A stretch of DNA of 43,681 nucleotides from Prevotella sp. (lineage in GTDB: Bacteria > Bacteroidota > Bacteroidia > Bacteroidales > Dysgonomonadaceae). The notes under the pieces were generated by a model. It saw only the letters and a list, made by a program, of their open reading frames with translations, was not told the origin of the DNA and did not search any database. The translations under genes were made by a program, and so were the position numbers. The DNA is taken from NCBI GenBank assembly GCA_031273295.1, contig JAISSD010000237.1, positions 1 through 43,681 of the forward strand, in the 5' to 3' direction. The stretch's first letter is position 1, and every line of letters starts with the position of its first letter. Below are positions 23,401-31,394 of the stretch, piece after piece.

Positions 23401-24038
23401 GCCATACCTATTCCCGTTTTTATCCATTCTACACCGGCAGATACCCATTCCTTGATTTTATCGACGCCTTTTGTCATCATATTTCCGGCAAAAACAGCCA
23501 GGCTGTTCTGTAAGACAGATGTTGCTTCGCCGGCGCCTTTGCGAAGCTCTCCCATCCTGTCATTGACCCGGTTCAATTTTTTTTCAAGCGCATCATAAGC
23601 TTGGGAATCTACTGACTTGGAAGTGTTATCCAATTGTTTTTGAAGTTCAGCGGCACGCTTCTTTAATTGCGTCATGGTCATATCCTCTACCTTGAGGTTT
23701 TTGACCATTTCTTTGGCCTTGAGATCATTTTCTTCGATGGCCTTTTTATTGTCCCTGATGCGCTTCGTATAATCGGCCATGTCGCTGGCTGCAGATTTAT
23801 AAGTAGCTTTGGCCTCCCGGTATGCATTGCTGTCTTCCTTGCCAGCGGCTGCAAGTTTTTTCATTTCTTTTTCGGATTTGGCCATTTGTTTGGCTATTAG
23901 CTTCAATTCGGATTCCAGCAATTTGTTGTCAGCGGTCAGCTGTTGTGTCTCGGAAGATATCGTAGTCAGTTCCGACTGAAGGCCCTTTGCATCCAGCGAC
24001 AGTATCCATTTTATCTGGTCGTCTTTTAGTTTTGCCAT
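20475..24038 (-). CDS. Tape measure protein
   Basis: This is a 1187-residue protein with long coiled-coil helices in the first 200 residues (LKDDQIKWILSLDAKGLQSELTTISSETQQLTADN...) and again around 500-900. A TMP-type region occurs around 200-350 (GVVKAFSGLNNSKHYLDEMRAATKSTVSDLELMEKAVSANELGIG). A cluster of hydrophobic helices (about 960-1060, ITQMINTEIIKVAATGTGAIA ... ILTGVITAAMMAAKSALKGLIG) precedes a Gly-rich C-terminal part. It is the longest gene of the late region. Tape measures set tail length; this size implies a long, siphovirus-like tail. Confidence 0.85.
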   Translation of the reverse strand: MAKLKDDQIKWILSLDAKGLQSELTTISSETQQLTADNKLLESELKLIAKQMAKSEKEMKKLAAAGKEDSNAYREAKATYKSAASDMADYTKRIRDNKKAIEENDLKAKEMVKNLKVEDMTMTQLKKRAAELQKQLDNTSKSVDSQAYDALEKKLNRVNDRMGELRKGAGEATSVLQNSLAVFAGNMMTKGVDKIKEWVSAGVEWIKTGIGMANGAEGVVKAFSGLNNSKHYLDEMRAATKSTVSDLELMEKAVSANELGIGIDKMANLMKFAQMQAKKLGTDIDEMADSIVNGLGRKSTLVLDNLGISASRVQSEVKKTGDFTVAVLNIVNEKLKEQGDTALTGAEKAAQAATKWENAQLKVGQKFQWLGNLWDEISGNIADKISNLAGDTDSLNDRYQNQLEKVADLELNTEKLARRYDELKGKAILNKDEQTELNSIMNILSNTVPGVITQFDQYGNVLSINTAKVYDFIAAQKAKLKVMNADAIDEQTKKLKSYTTQVDILQDKLMSGETTYFVPSGRGQTISQKRKMSEKEYQETKAEYEKYLELQRGTRAYLDDLNGTTIEHQIEHQKKMSENRTRFTEMNKKELDAWIKDEKNAASEFLQLARQIRDQRFTENVDGDKQQKDQAKKEAKILLAERKSMNELIEALDTAHNNKLAKINKEYLDGKIKSESEYNRKIFSQEQAAYIIREQALTEFKDNATRKEVKDDVSNKIAVIQNKRLQQEIAFRAKLEQIILVANPQEQEKRAHEERLRDLGIYGKSRQELQMLRMSAETEQEKTLLQQKSDALELLEKQHQDNLLKIRNDARAKEKAQGEEDFQEKFGKDKAGKQKAIEDEANALSLNKDTGALAQAKAFDAEVELQKKRLSLIQEEVDARNAAGLDISNILKKQASEESKLTKLYTGEFNRRKNEYRQYGASIGAVLGDVISGQEDALKSFADVMLDILFDTITQMINTEIIKVAATGTGAIARSTAEAMATPDSVLSFGATGFARIAILTGVITAAMMAAKSALKGLIGKKTDSSSSDNSASASTHARVANGLADGGYNDAGIDGGYTGPGSRYQVKGTFPNGVDYHAGEYVIAQPEMKIPVVSDMIRAIESIRRQRTGSNPMPAGLADGGYNDPGIRYSGDANYSEQNITAIGEVLSRLGKILDRAETNGLGVNYQALKETNAKMKDYENFSSKY

Positions 24039-24043
24039 GTTTA

Positions 24044-24460
24044 TTAATTTGATGATAAACTGTTTGCTGAAAAAGATTCACGCAATTTGTCGCCTACAAA
24101 GTCGGCGATTTTTTGGCCATAGCCATTGCGTATGTCTTTTAGAGCGTTATTATAGAGAATTCCCCACACCTGCCGGTTGTAGAGCATCCGGTTGCCAAGC
24201 CGTTTCATGTCCATAAACCGGATATATACCGGATATACGGCAGCCACATTAAATTCTTCACCCTGCGATTGCATGTAGTATTCGGGACTGGCAAGCGCGT
24301 TTTCAAGCCTGCCTGTATGGCGATTCACTTTTGAGCGGCGTGTGGCTTTAAGGTCTTTGCCGGAATGGTAAATACCCTGCGCCACAACCAGCTGCTGCGC
24401 TTTAAAGATATTCCGGATATCGCGTTCCAGAATCTGCCGGATAAATTCATCTTGGGCCAT
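24044..24460 (-). CDS. Tail/neck protein upstream of the tape measure
   Basis: The frame opens at 24481, but the ATG at 24460 (MAQDEFIRQILERDIRNIFKAQQL) is the likelier start, giving 138 residues. The layout (helical N-terminus, RRSKVNRHTGRLENALASPEYYMQ, then YPVYIRFMDMKR) resembles HK97-gp10-like neck proteins, which join head and tail; the basic HTGRLENAL segment is typical. It ends 5 bases before the tape measure start. Assignment is tentative. Confidence 0.55.
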   Translation of the reverse strand: MAQDEFIRQILERDIRNIFKAQQLVVAQGIYHSGKDLKATRRSKVNRHTGRLENALASPEYYMQSQGEEFNVAAVYPVYIRFMDMKRLGNRMLYNRQVWGILYNNALKDIRNGYGQKIADFVGDKLRESFSANSLSSN

Positions 24461-24506
24461 GTTTTCACTTTGTACAATCATAATATTTTCAGTTACAAGT
24501 TACGAA

Positions 24507-24902
24507 TCATCTGATTTTCTTTAGCCGGTCTATCATTTCCTCCAAGGCGGCACGGCGCAGATCTGTCAGGTTATCGATCAGGCCCGTAGCCGTGTGGAAT
24601 ATGATATCCTGTTGCCGGAATTCTTCCATGTCCAAAGCGTCGAACAGTATGAAGAGCACGCCGATCAGACCCGACGGAATGGAGGCAGAGCTCCAGCCAT
24701 AGATACGAACCTTTTTCTGGAATATGAACGGATAGAAATATGTCCGGCTGGTACATGATGCTATCCTGGTAGCGGGCAGGCGCAAGCGCTCCGGCAATGC
24801 GGGAAACTCTATCAGGGATTCCAGGTCTATCAGGTACTGGAAGCGTTCGTGCCAGGAATCCATCGCGTTGAACATTTTTATAAATTGTATTTGGCGATCC
24901 AT
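24507..24902 (-). CDS. Tail or connector protein, 131 residues
   Basis: The protein starts MDRQIQFIKMFNAMDSWHERFQYLIDLESLIEFPALPERLRLPATRIASCTSRTYFYPFI and ends in a helical region (DLRRAALEEMIDRLKKIR). No family is recognised. It lies between the 183-residue and neck-like genes in a block of small connectors, 2 bases from its upstream neighbour, so it is probably part of tail completion. Confidence 0.55.
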   Translation of the reverse strand: MDRQIQFIKMFNAMDSWHERFQYLIDLESLIEFPALPERLRLPATRIASCTSRTYFYPFIFQKKVRIYGWSSASIPSGLIGVLFILFDALDMEEFRQQDIIFHTATGLIDNLTDLRRAALEEMIDRLKKIR

Positions 24903-24904
24903 GG

Positions 24905-25456
24905 TTAAATCAGGTTTGTTTTTTCGTAATCAAAAATAGCCATCCATCCGGAGTGGCCATAAAAGAGGGATTCCTCGATGGGGAATATTTCGGAAGGGAA
25001 GTTAATCAGCCGGGTATTGCCGCAGAATCCAAGATCGCTCTGGTCGGCTTCCATCCGGTCGAGTATGCCGGTCAGGATCTCAAATGTTTCAGCCATCAGG
25101 AGCGTTTCATTCAGATTGTCGTTGTTGGCAATGGAACAGGGATAGGCGACATATACTGCGAGTTTTTGTTTCACGCCCAGCCTGATCACGGGATTGTATG
25201 ACAGCGCGCCGTATTCGACATAGAGGATGATATCCTTATTGTTCCGGATATGATCGGAAACGTACTTTTCGTTCATCGAGAACACATAGTTGGATATCCT
25301 GTCTATGACAGCGGTATCGGGTGCATTGAGTATGTCGGCGGCTACTTCGGCGTATCCGGGCCGCTGCGAGTAACCGGGGTTAGCCAGTATGTTACGCAAG
25401 GCTTGTTTTTTTACAAAGCCGGCGAAATATTTGAACAGGGTCAGATGCAATTCCAT
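24905..25456 (-). CDS. Tail completion/terminator candidate
   Basis: This is a 183-residue mixed alpha/beta protein (LHLTLFKYFAGFVKKQALRNIL ... VIRLGVKQKLAVYVAYPCSIANNDNLNETLLMAETFEILTGILDRMEADQ). Order and size would fit a tail terminator, whose alpha-beta sheet ends the tube, but no signature motif is visible. It is tightly packed with both neighbours. Confidence 0.5.
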   Translation of the reverse strand: MELHLTLFKYFAGFVKKQALRNILANPGYSQRPGYAEVAADILNAPDTAVIDRISNYVFSMNEKYVSDHIRNNKDIILYVEYGALSYNPVIRLGVKQKLAVYVAYPCSIANNDNLNETLLMAETFEILTGILDRMEADQSDLGFCGNTRLINFPSEIFPIEESLFYGHSGWMAIFDYEKTNLI

Positions 25457-25460
25457 AATT

Positions 25461-26471
25461 CTAATTGATCAGTTTGTTGATATTACCGATACTGATATTT
25501 GTTTTCCCGGACAGTTCGTCCATCTTGACTCCGGAGGCTATGGCTGACGAGAGGTTGCGCTTCAGGGTGATCAACAGGGCATCGAAGAAATTGTTTACCG
25601 TGTCGTGTTCATTATATCCCTGACCGGCTATTACAAGTACCGTTTCGTTCATGCCGATACGGATACGGCTGCCGTCATCTCCGGCATTGTTGCCGGAAGC
25701 GCTGAACAGGATTGAATAATATGGATGGGTAACATAATACTCCACGATGCCGGAGAGCCAGCACATCACCCCTGTTTTTATCCCGGCAGGTATGTTTTTT
25801 ATTTCGGGCCGGTCGAGTACCATATTCTCGTTATAATTGCCGGAAGCAGGGTACAGGATGGAAATTATTTTGTCGACGCATTTGCTTCTCACTTCGCTTT
25901 CGGTACTGGAACTGTACAGCGAATAGATATCGAAGCAGTCGGAAAACTCGCGTGCGGTGATATTCGTAAAGGGGCTGATATCCCGGATGAATTTTTTGCC
26001 GGCATAATTTTCCCGGCCTATCCGGATATATGGAAAAGGATTGCTGCGAAAGGTGTTGTTTATCCGGATTGACCTGTCTTCCATACGGAAGGCGAAATCA
26101 AGCTGTTCGGACAGCCTGAACAGGTTGTAATTGATAATATCGCGGTCGTAACGCTTTGGCTTGCGGGTCCGGTACCAGACGTTCCAGTATCCGGTGAACC
26201 GGGTAGGTCCAAGCCTGGCCAGATACCACAACGCCACGAAAGGCGTGATTGCAAACAGTAGCAGGTAACGGATCAGTAGCGATACAATACCCCTTGACGG
26301 TTTATAACCGGTAAGGTAAACCAGCATACGGATTCTGAATGCGACGGGATCGAGACGGCTGCCGAGTAGCTGTTCCAGTAATCCAAACGCATATATTTTT
26401 TGACTGCGGGCAAGTTCGTCCCAGGATTCTGGAAGCAGAAGCGATTTTTTGTGAAGCTGTATTTTTTTCAT
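25461..26471 (-). CDS. Phage structural or assembly protein with a central hydrophobic helix
   Basis: This is a 336-residue protein. The N-terminus MKKIQLHKKSLLLPESWDELARSQKIYAFGLLEQLLG is followed by a strongly hydrophobic stretch at residues 62-86 (IVSLLIRYLLLFAITPFVALWYLA). The rest is soluble, with an SISIGNINKLIN-like C-terminal end. Such a membrane-like segment is odd in a particle protein and might be buried in assembly or contact a membrane during DNA entry. It lies between the portal-proximal DUF6712-like gene and the tail genes. Family uncertain. Confidence 0.55.
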   Translation of the reverse strand: MKKIQLHKKSLLLPESWDELARSQKIYAFGLLEQLLGSRLDPVAFRIRMLVYLTGYKPSRGIVSLLIRYLLLFAITPFVALWYLARLGPTRFTGYWNVWYRTRKPKRYDRDIINYNLFRLSEQLDFAFRMEDRSIRINNTFRSNPFPYIRIGRENYAGKKFIRDISPFTNITAREFSDCFDIYSLYSSSTESEVRSKCVDKIISILYPASGNYNENMVLDRPEIKNIPAGIKTGVMCWLSGIVEYYVTHPYYSILFSASGNNAGDDGSRIRIGMNETVLVIAGQGYNEHDTVNNFFDALLITLKRNLSSAIASGVKMDELSGKTNISIGNINKLIN

Positions 26472-26476
26472 TTCGT

Positions 26477-27394
26477 TCAGTTAAAATAAAACCTGTCGTT
26501 TTCGTTTACGTTGACGGATGAGAAGCGCGGCGGGTCGGCGACATCCTTTTTGTTGTTTTTCACGGCATCTCTTTTCAGTCTTACATCCCAGTCAGTCCAG
26601 TAAGCCTGCGCTTTGCGTGCATATATGCCGGCTACTTTTTCCCGGATATAAGTATCGGCCTGCGCATTGTGATTTTTACCCATTTCGTTGCTGATATCCT
26701 TGCGGATCGGTTCAGGCAGGATCATGTATGCAAGGCGCATGCAGGCACGCGCCATGACATCGTAGCACAATGCGCGGGTATTGTAATCGTCCTTGACTAC
26801 CGGCTTTGGCAGGCGCGATTCTACACATTCCATCCATACTTCGCGTATAATCGACCGTACGGCGATGACGAAGTACAGATCAGGCACGCCTACCCACTTT
26901 TCGAAGTCTCCGGCATCGACAGGTATATCACTGTCCGTATCCGGATTCCAGCCGGGGAAATCATCGCTGTTGTCGTTCAGATAACCGACAAGCATGTTTA
27001 TCCAGAACCAGCCGGTGGTGACAAGGTTGTCGGACAGCTGATCCTGCTGGTATTTGAATACGGTGGTTTCGTCATCGTTTTTTTTTACGGTTACGCCATC
27101 GTTTCCGATACGGGTAATCAGGAAGATCAGATGCTCGTAAACAGAAAAATGGGCTATGGCGCGCTGCAAACAGTTGCGCGCCGTCATGCTTTTTTCTTCG
27201 TCAGGGGAGGCCGTACCGGTACACAGCAGGTCGTAAAACTCCTGTGTGAATATTTTGTACAGGAACACGGCAGCCTTGCACATGGAGCTCTCTATGTTCC
27301 TGTAGTCAAGCGTAACATTAACGCCGGATATCACCGTTTTGAATTCGGCGGCAAAAGTGGCAGGATTGGTGGTGTCGAACGGTAATTTTATCAT
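26477..27394 (-). CDS. DUF6712-like head-tail connector protein
   Basis: This is a 305-residue protein beginning MIKLPFDTTNPATFAAEFKTVISGVNVTLDYRNIESSMCKAAVFLYKIFTQEFYDLL. The N-terminal order (MIKLPF, short loop, two helices) and the long helical body (YDVMARACMRLAYMILPEPIRKDI) resemble DUF6712, a family I associate with Bacteroidales phage genes next to the portal. A head completion or connector role fits. It follows the portal gene. Confidence 0.6.
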   Translation of the reverse strand: MIKLPFDTTNPATFAAEFKTVISGVNVTLDYRNIESSMCKAAVFLYKIFTQEFYDLLCTGTASPDEEKSMTARNCLQRAIAHFSVYEHLIFLITRIGNDGVTVKKNDDETTVFKYQQDQLSDNLVTTGWFWINMLVGYLNDNSDDFPGWNPDTDSDIPVDAGDFEKWVGVPDLYFVIAVRSIIREVWMECVESRLPKPVVKDDYNTRALCYDVMARACMRLAYMILPEPIRKDISNEMGKNHNAQADTYIREKVAGIYARKAQAYWTDWDVRLKRDAVKNNKKDVADPPRFSSVNVNENDRFYFN

Positions 27395-27415
27395 TTCGGT
27401 TATAAAATTTAATTG

Positions 27416-28981
27416 CTAGTTATTCTCCGGAGTTGCATTACCCGCAGGGCGTTCGCTACCGGTGGTATCCTGGAGCTTGGAAGGAATGTCGATCCAGAAT
27501 CCCCATTTAATGCCCTGGGCTTTGGCTTCCGGGAAATTAATGTGCATGGCCCTGTTGTATTCCTTGAGTATAAAGTATTCGTCGAGCACCAGTTGCAGGA
27601 CATACATCAGGTAGTTGTACCAGGCTTCGTTGCCCGACCGGTTGGTCAATCCGGAATGGTCGACATTGGTAATGGAACCGGAGATGCCCAGGCTCATAAG
27701 TATGCTTTTGATGCTGCTTTCGTCGTATTTGTCCACGGCATCGAAAAACTCTTTGAATTTTCCGGGAAATTCCTTGAATTCCCAGCCTTCTTCGCCCCAT
27801 TTGAGCGTTGCGTAAAGTTTACCCTGGTTTTTGCCTTCGCCGGTCATCACTTCGGTGATCTTGGTCAGTTCGGCTTTGATTAGCTGATCCATCATGCCCT
27901 CGTAGAATCCAAGAGGACGGCCTTTTTTGTCGAGTAATTTTACCCCCCGGTATTCACTCTGTATAACTCCGTAGTCGGGATCGGAAGGGGCTATGTTGTC
28001 GGCGCATATTCCTTGCAGTATTTCCCTGTGCTTGTCGTACCAGGGCGCCGGAATGGTAGCATGTACATGATTGTTAAGGGCATTGCCAAGGTAACTGTTA
28101 CGGTATTTGGGGGCCAGCTTGCAGGCTTTAAGATATTCCCTGATGCCGGCAAACCAGTCGTTATAAGCGTAAGTCCATTTTGTAAACGTTTTGTCGGAGT
28201 TAAAGGCTATGGCTGCAGGATATTTTAAAGGTTCTTTCGGCGAAAAACGCGGAAATACTTCATAACCGGTACCGGTGATATTTATCCAGTCGCCGACAAT
28301 AACATACCGGCAGTCTTCGTTTTTTATCCTTTTGTTCAGGCCCGGATTCCGTGTGGCAAGGCGCGCTTCGTCCGCACCCACATATTTAAGCGCGTCGACA
28401 GGCATGCTCCCGTTTATGCGGCGCGACCTGGCATAACAGTATTGTGATACGCAAGTCTTGACATGGTAATAGTCGTTCATTATGTTTTTGAGATATTCCC
28501 ACGGATGGGGATATCCCTTTTCTTCCCAGCTTTCAGTCCATGCGATGATAGCTTGCGCAAGCCCGTCGTTAACCGGCATGCGGACGCGCTTTTGATTTTC
28601 ACCTTCGCCGGCGACTACTTCACGATAAAGCCTGGGGCCGCGTCCAAACAGGAAGCGAATCTGCTTGCCGATAAGCGTCGGTAACAGTTTGTTTTCGCTA
28701 ATGCCGGCAAATACTTCCTGCGGATACAGGTTGTGTCCATCGCCCCAAACGGGAACTACATAGCCGTCGGCCAGATTAAGCGTCATCCGGTCGCTGATAT
28801 ACCGGGAGTGTATCGTGCGGGTTTCCTCGAAAAATATATCTTCGCGGTCGGTTATACCCTGCACTTCGAACGTCACTACACCCACATCTTCAACAACGGC
28901 GTATCCGCGTTTTCCATCGAATGTCCTTACATCTGTTTTCGGGGATTTACCCGCACGTCCCGTTTTCGATTTTTTCTTCAT
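27416..28981 (-). CDS. Portal protein
   Basis: The product is 521 residues from the ATG at 28981 (MKKKSKTGRAGK), which overlaps the previous stop in an ATGA; a longer in-frame start at 29053 would overlap that gene more. The body has LPTLIGKQIRFLFGRGPRLYRE, YLKNIMNDYYHVKTCVSQYCYARSRR, the helix-rich wing region, KGRPLGFYEGMMDQLIKAELTKITEVM and a C-terminal DEYFILKEYNRAM. It has the size and clip/wing/stem helical pattern of portal proteins, and lies downstream of the terminase genes. Twelve copies of the family form the DNA channel in the head. Confidence 0.75.
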   Translation of the reverse strand: MKKKSKTGRAGKSPKTDVRTFDGKRGYAVVEDVGVVTFEVQGITDREDIFFEETRTIHSRYISDRMTLNLADGYVVPVWGDGHNLYPQEVFAGISENKLLPTLIGKQIRFLFGRGPRLYREVVAGEGENQKRVRMPVNDGLAQAIIAWTESWEEKGYPHPWEYLKNIMNDYYHVKTCVSQYCYARSRRINGSMPVDALKYVGADEARLATRNPGLNKRIKNEDCRYVIVGDWINITGTGYEVFPRFSPKEPLKYPAAIAFNSDKTFTKWTYAYNDWFAGIREYLKACKLAPKYRNSYLGNALNNHVHATIPAPWYDKHREILQGICADNIAPSDPDYGVIQSEYRGVKLLDKKGRPLGFYEGMMDQLIKAELTKITEVMTGEGKNQGKLYATLKWGEEGWEFKEFPGKFKEFFDAVDKYDESSIKSILMSLGISGSITNVDHSGLTNRSGNEAWYNYLMYVLQLVLDEYFILKEYNRAMHINFPEAKAQGIKWGFWIDIPSKLQDTTGSERPAGNATPENN

Positions 28982-29292
28982 AAAAACCATTTTATTTCGT
29001 ACCAGTTGTTGGAAGGAGAAAAACTGACAGCCCGTATAAGTTTCTTGAAGCACTGTCGCGGTTCATCGGTTTCTTCGTCTGTGAAATACAGGTAGTGATC
29101 GCTGTTTGTACTTAAACCTTCGCTCCGGCGTGCCGGGCGTATCCGACAACAGGAATAAACCCGGATCTTGCCGGATTTATCCGCCCTGTTCAGGTCGCAA
29201 GTGATGAACCTGATGGCGAACGTTGCTCCGGGCACAAGCTTTTGCCAGCGCATGCGTTCGATAGCTTCGGGGCCTGTCATTATCCTTTCCAT
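28978..29292 (-). CDS. Small protein upstream of the portal gene
   Basis: The longest frame starts at 29349 inside a terminator hairpin, so an ATG at 29292 (MERIMTGPEAIERMRW) or 29280 (MTGPEAIERMRW) is likelier. The product is about 100 residues, basic, with GATFAIRFITCDLNRADKSGKIRVYSCCRIRPARR and a C-terminal DEPRQCFKKLIRAVSF. The C-rich and Arg-rich character could be a small connector or DNA-contacting protein. It is coupled to the portal by an ATGA overlap. Family not recognised. Confidence 0.6.
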   Translation of the reverse strand: MERIMTGPEAIERMRWQKLVPGATFAIRFITCDLNRADKSGKIRVYSCCRIRPARRSEGLSTNSDHYLYFTDEETDEPRQCFKKLIRAVSFSPSNNWYEIKWFL

Positions 29293-29330
29293 GCACAAAA
29301 AAAGCTTGCCGTACTGACTTTGTAAAGGAC

Positions 29331-29358
29331 AAAAAACCTCCCGAATCACTTCGGGAGG
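29331..29358 (-). terminator. Rho-independent terminator upstream of the portal operon
   Basis: CCTCCCGAA (29337-29345), loop TCAC, TTCGGGAGG (29350-29358) is a perfect 9-base stem. On the minus strand TTTTTTG follows immediately. It would end transcripts of the 29390-29755 gene before the portal genes, unless anti-terminated. Confidence 0.8.
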
Positions 29359-29389
29359 CTACCATAAAAGCTAAATGCATACAAGGAGA

Positions 29390-29755
29390 TCAGTCGCATT
29401 CAGTATTGTTTTGATCCGGGAAGAATTTTCTTTTGATCTCCCGGCTTACAATCTTGTCCGTTTGTAGCTTGAACAGCTTTTCCGGTGCATCGACATCTCC
29501 GGAAACAGCAGCGTCGTACAAGGCGTTTTCGACCTCGAATAACCGGATATCTTTTCCTGTCAGGTATGCATTGTATTCTTTTGATGCGGGATCAGTCAGT
29601 AATTTACGCAGGTTCTCCGCATTTTGTGCGGGGAAAAACGAACAGACAATAGCAGCGGTTTGATCAATGGAATAATTTAGCTTGCCGGCCCTGGAGATCA
29701 GTTCCAGGGGATCGACAGGGGGGCGGGGTGAATTCCGTGATTCTTTATCCGGCAT
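29390..29755 (-). CDS. Small-terminase-like protein, copy 2
   Basis: The frame opens at 29830, but MPDKESRNSPRPP at 29755 is the likely start, giving about 121 residues. A helical N-terminal part (LELISRAGKLNYSIDQTAAIVCSFF) is followed by ENLRKLLTDPASKEYNAYLTGKDIRLFEVENALYDAAVSGDVDAPEKLFKLQ. The last segment repeats a pattern in the protein at 33782-34084 (ALFDAAKANDADANEKL). Both have an HTH-like start and the ALxDAAxxxDxDAxEKL helix pair, as in small terminase-related phage proteins. Its place between packaging genes and the portal supports DNA packaging. Confidence 0.6.
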   Translation of the reverse strand: MPDKESRNSPRPPVDPLELISRAGKLNYSIDQTAAIVCSFFPAQNAENLRKLLTDPASKEYNAYLTGKDIRLFEVENALYDAAVSGDVDAPEKLFKLQTDKIVSREIKRKFFPDQNNTECD

Positions 29756-30045
29756 GGTCTTCTCTTTTAGCGGCAAAATACAGCGGCTGCCAATTCCGCT
29801 GCGACACAGACTTCTCCAGACATCCGTCAAAAAAAAGAATGATACGGAAAGACAACCGCTGATATGAGGATTTTTAATAATCCCGATCAGCGGACGTCTA
29901 GAGAATTATCGTCTGGTCGCGATGTAAAGATAGGTAAAAAACAGAGACAATAAAAAAAGTTGTATTTTTTTTGAAAATAATTCGATAAATATCCGGCAAG
30001 TAATCAAAAGATTACTGCCATCCATTAAACAACTAATAAAACGGA
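29756..30045. other. AT-rich intergenic region
   Basis: About 290 bases between the small-terminase-like gene and the amidoligase partner gene. I see no convincing ORF (the extra N-terminal codons of the 29755 frame lie here), and no TAnnTTTG box on either strand. It holds A/T runs near 29940-29985. It could contain an unrecognised promoter for the 29755 gene. Confidence 0.4.
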
Positions 30046-30279
30046 CTAATCCGAATTGGTAATATAACCGCTTTCAATCAAACCGGCAACAAAGTTTTCC
30101 GGCGTGTCGAAACGGATATTTTTACTGCAATAAACTTTGTAGCGTTCTGCAAAGTTCTTCATGTATTCCTCGTCGGAACACTCGCTGTCGAAACGGCTGC
30201 TTAACCGTAATTCCGTTACGAACCGGCAGGGCGATTCCGCCTGAATCGTCCCGCCGTCTTCCAAATAATATTTTCTCAT
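30046..30279 (-). CDS. Small protein coupled to the amidoligase
   Basis: This is a 77-residue acidic protein (MRKYYLEDGGTIQAESPCRFVTELRLSSRFDSECSDEEYMKNFAERYKVYCSKNIRFDTPENFVAGLIESGYITNSD). It overlaps the amidoligase stop by 4 bases (ATGA). I associate proteins of this kind (RKYYLExGGT...LRxxSRFDSE...EYMxxFAERY) with amidoligase genes in Bacteroidales mobile elements, where they always accompany the enzyme. It might be an accessory subunit or the protein that is modified. No function is proven. Confidence 0.65.
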   Translation of the reverse strand: MRKYYLEDGGTIQAESPCRFVTELRLSSRFDSECSDEEYMKNFAERYKVYCSKNIRFDTPENFVAGLIESGYITNSD

Positions 30280-31235
30280 GCTGCCAATTCCAATGTTCTA
30301 TACTCAAAATAATTTACTAATTCCATGCTGTTGAAATTCCGTAGCGTTGCAAGCGTGTGCGTTGCCACTTCGTACTGTTCGGAATAATCGACCAGATTGC
30401 TTAAAAACCGAATCCAACTGCTTATCTTTACAAAATCGGTTGTTCCGGCGTGTTGCCTGAACTCGCAGGTTCTGTGGCGGCTGTACGATTGCGGGTTTAC
30501 TTTCCAGTACCGCGAATTTAGCAGTAAAATTTCAATACTGCGCAAATCCGCCGCGTTTTTTACTTTATGCTCGAAATTGTTTACGCTTCCAAAGCCTTTG
30601 CAGTAGGTGTTGTTGTTTGCCCTGCGGCTTTCCGGCATGAATCCGTCTATTACCTTTTCGAGCCGTCCGTAGTTGATGTATATCCGTTTCCACTGTTCGA
30701 GGCTGAATTGGCCCGCATTCAGGTGGACGTGCGTTCCGCAGGACTTGTTTACCTTTGCTCCGCACCTGTTCAGCACGTTGCAGACTTTCATTAGCTCGGC
30801 AAGCCCTGCTTCGCCTTTCAAAATCGGGCTTACAAGTTCAAATGTCCGGCTTCCCCTGATGCTGCTGTCCGTTACAAGTTTCCAGTGTGGTGTTGTGCGG
30901 TGGATGTAGCCTTCCATCTCGCAATCAATACCGGCATCGTTCAATTTCCGTTTCAATGTTTGCATATCCACGTTGCAGGCTTCAAACTCAACGCCGAAAT
31001 CCTTATTGAAGGCTCCCGGCGTCATTACCTCTTCGATAGCTGCCGTTACAATGGCTGCCTGATTGAGCCGCCCTTCGCGTTGCATTCTGGCGTACACGTT
31101 TTGAACAAATCCGTAATTGCCGTTTGTTACAAGTCCGGCGATTTCTGTGCGGGTTAATCCGAGTAAAATCAGCTGTTGGACTTTGTTTGTTTTCGTTGTC
31201 GGCTGCGACAGGATGTTTTGAATTTGCGCGTTCAT
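30276..31235 (-). CDS. Amidoligase (COOH-NH2 ligase, Amidoligase_2 family)
   Basis: This is a 319-residue protein. After a helical N-terminal domain (about 1-70), the amidoligase core shows FGVEFEACNVD (first acidic motif), WKLVTDSSIRGSRTFELVSPIL, CGAKVNKSCGTHVHLNAG (HVH motif) and RTCEFRQHAGT. These are the four conserved motifs of the COOH-NH2 ligase clan, related to glutamine synthetase and ATP-grasp-like enzymes. Family members are predicted to ligate amines to carboxylates of peptides or proteins, using ATP. It forms a two-gene unit with 30046-30279, placed between the terminase and portal genes. A weak promoter (-33 CTTG, -7 CACCTTTG) precedes it at 31268-31298. It may tag a protein, wall or phage component. 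Confidence 0.85.
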   Translation of the reverse strand: MNAQIQNILSQPTTKTNKVQQLILLGLTRTEIAGLVTNGNYGFVQNVYARMQREGRLNQAAIVTAAIEEVMTPGAFNKDFGVEFEACNVDMQTLKRKLNDAGIDCEMEGYIHRTTPHWKLVTDSSIRGSRTFELVSPILKGEAGLAELMKVCNVLNRCGAKVNKSCGTHVHLNAGQFSLEQWKRIYINYGRLEKVIDGFMPESRRANNNTYCKGFGSVNNFEHKVKNAADLRSIEILLLNSRYWKVNPQSYSRHRTCEFRQHAGTTDFVKISSWIRFLSNLVDYSEQYEVATHTLATLRNFNSMELVNYFEYRTLELAA

Positions 31236-31394
31236 ATTTGCTTTATTATTAGTTGTTTAACATGATACAAAGGTGCTACTTCCTTTAGGAACACGCAAGT
31301 TGTTCCGCACTTGTTTTCAGCCTGTTAGCTATTATTGTCTTTGTTCCCTGAAACAGTGTTCAAATGTTATTCAAACAGCAAAAAAGCGAATGAA

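Noticed and set aside
26669-27385. Long plus-strand open frame (238 codons)
   Set aside because: It is antisense to the DUF6712-like gene and has a composition expected from the reverse of a real coding frame; no start context or neighbours support it.
29292-29349. ATG at 29349 as start of the gene before the portal
   Set aside because: This ATG lies within the terminator hairpin (29337-29358); starting at 29292 or 29280 is more plausible.
31268-31298. Promoter before the amidoligase
   Set aside because: Spacing is right (19 bases) but both boxes have a mismatch (CTTG, CACCTTTG), so it is mentioned in the gene entry and not listed separately.
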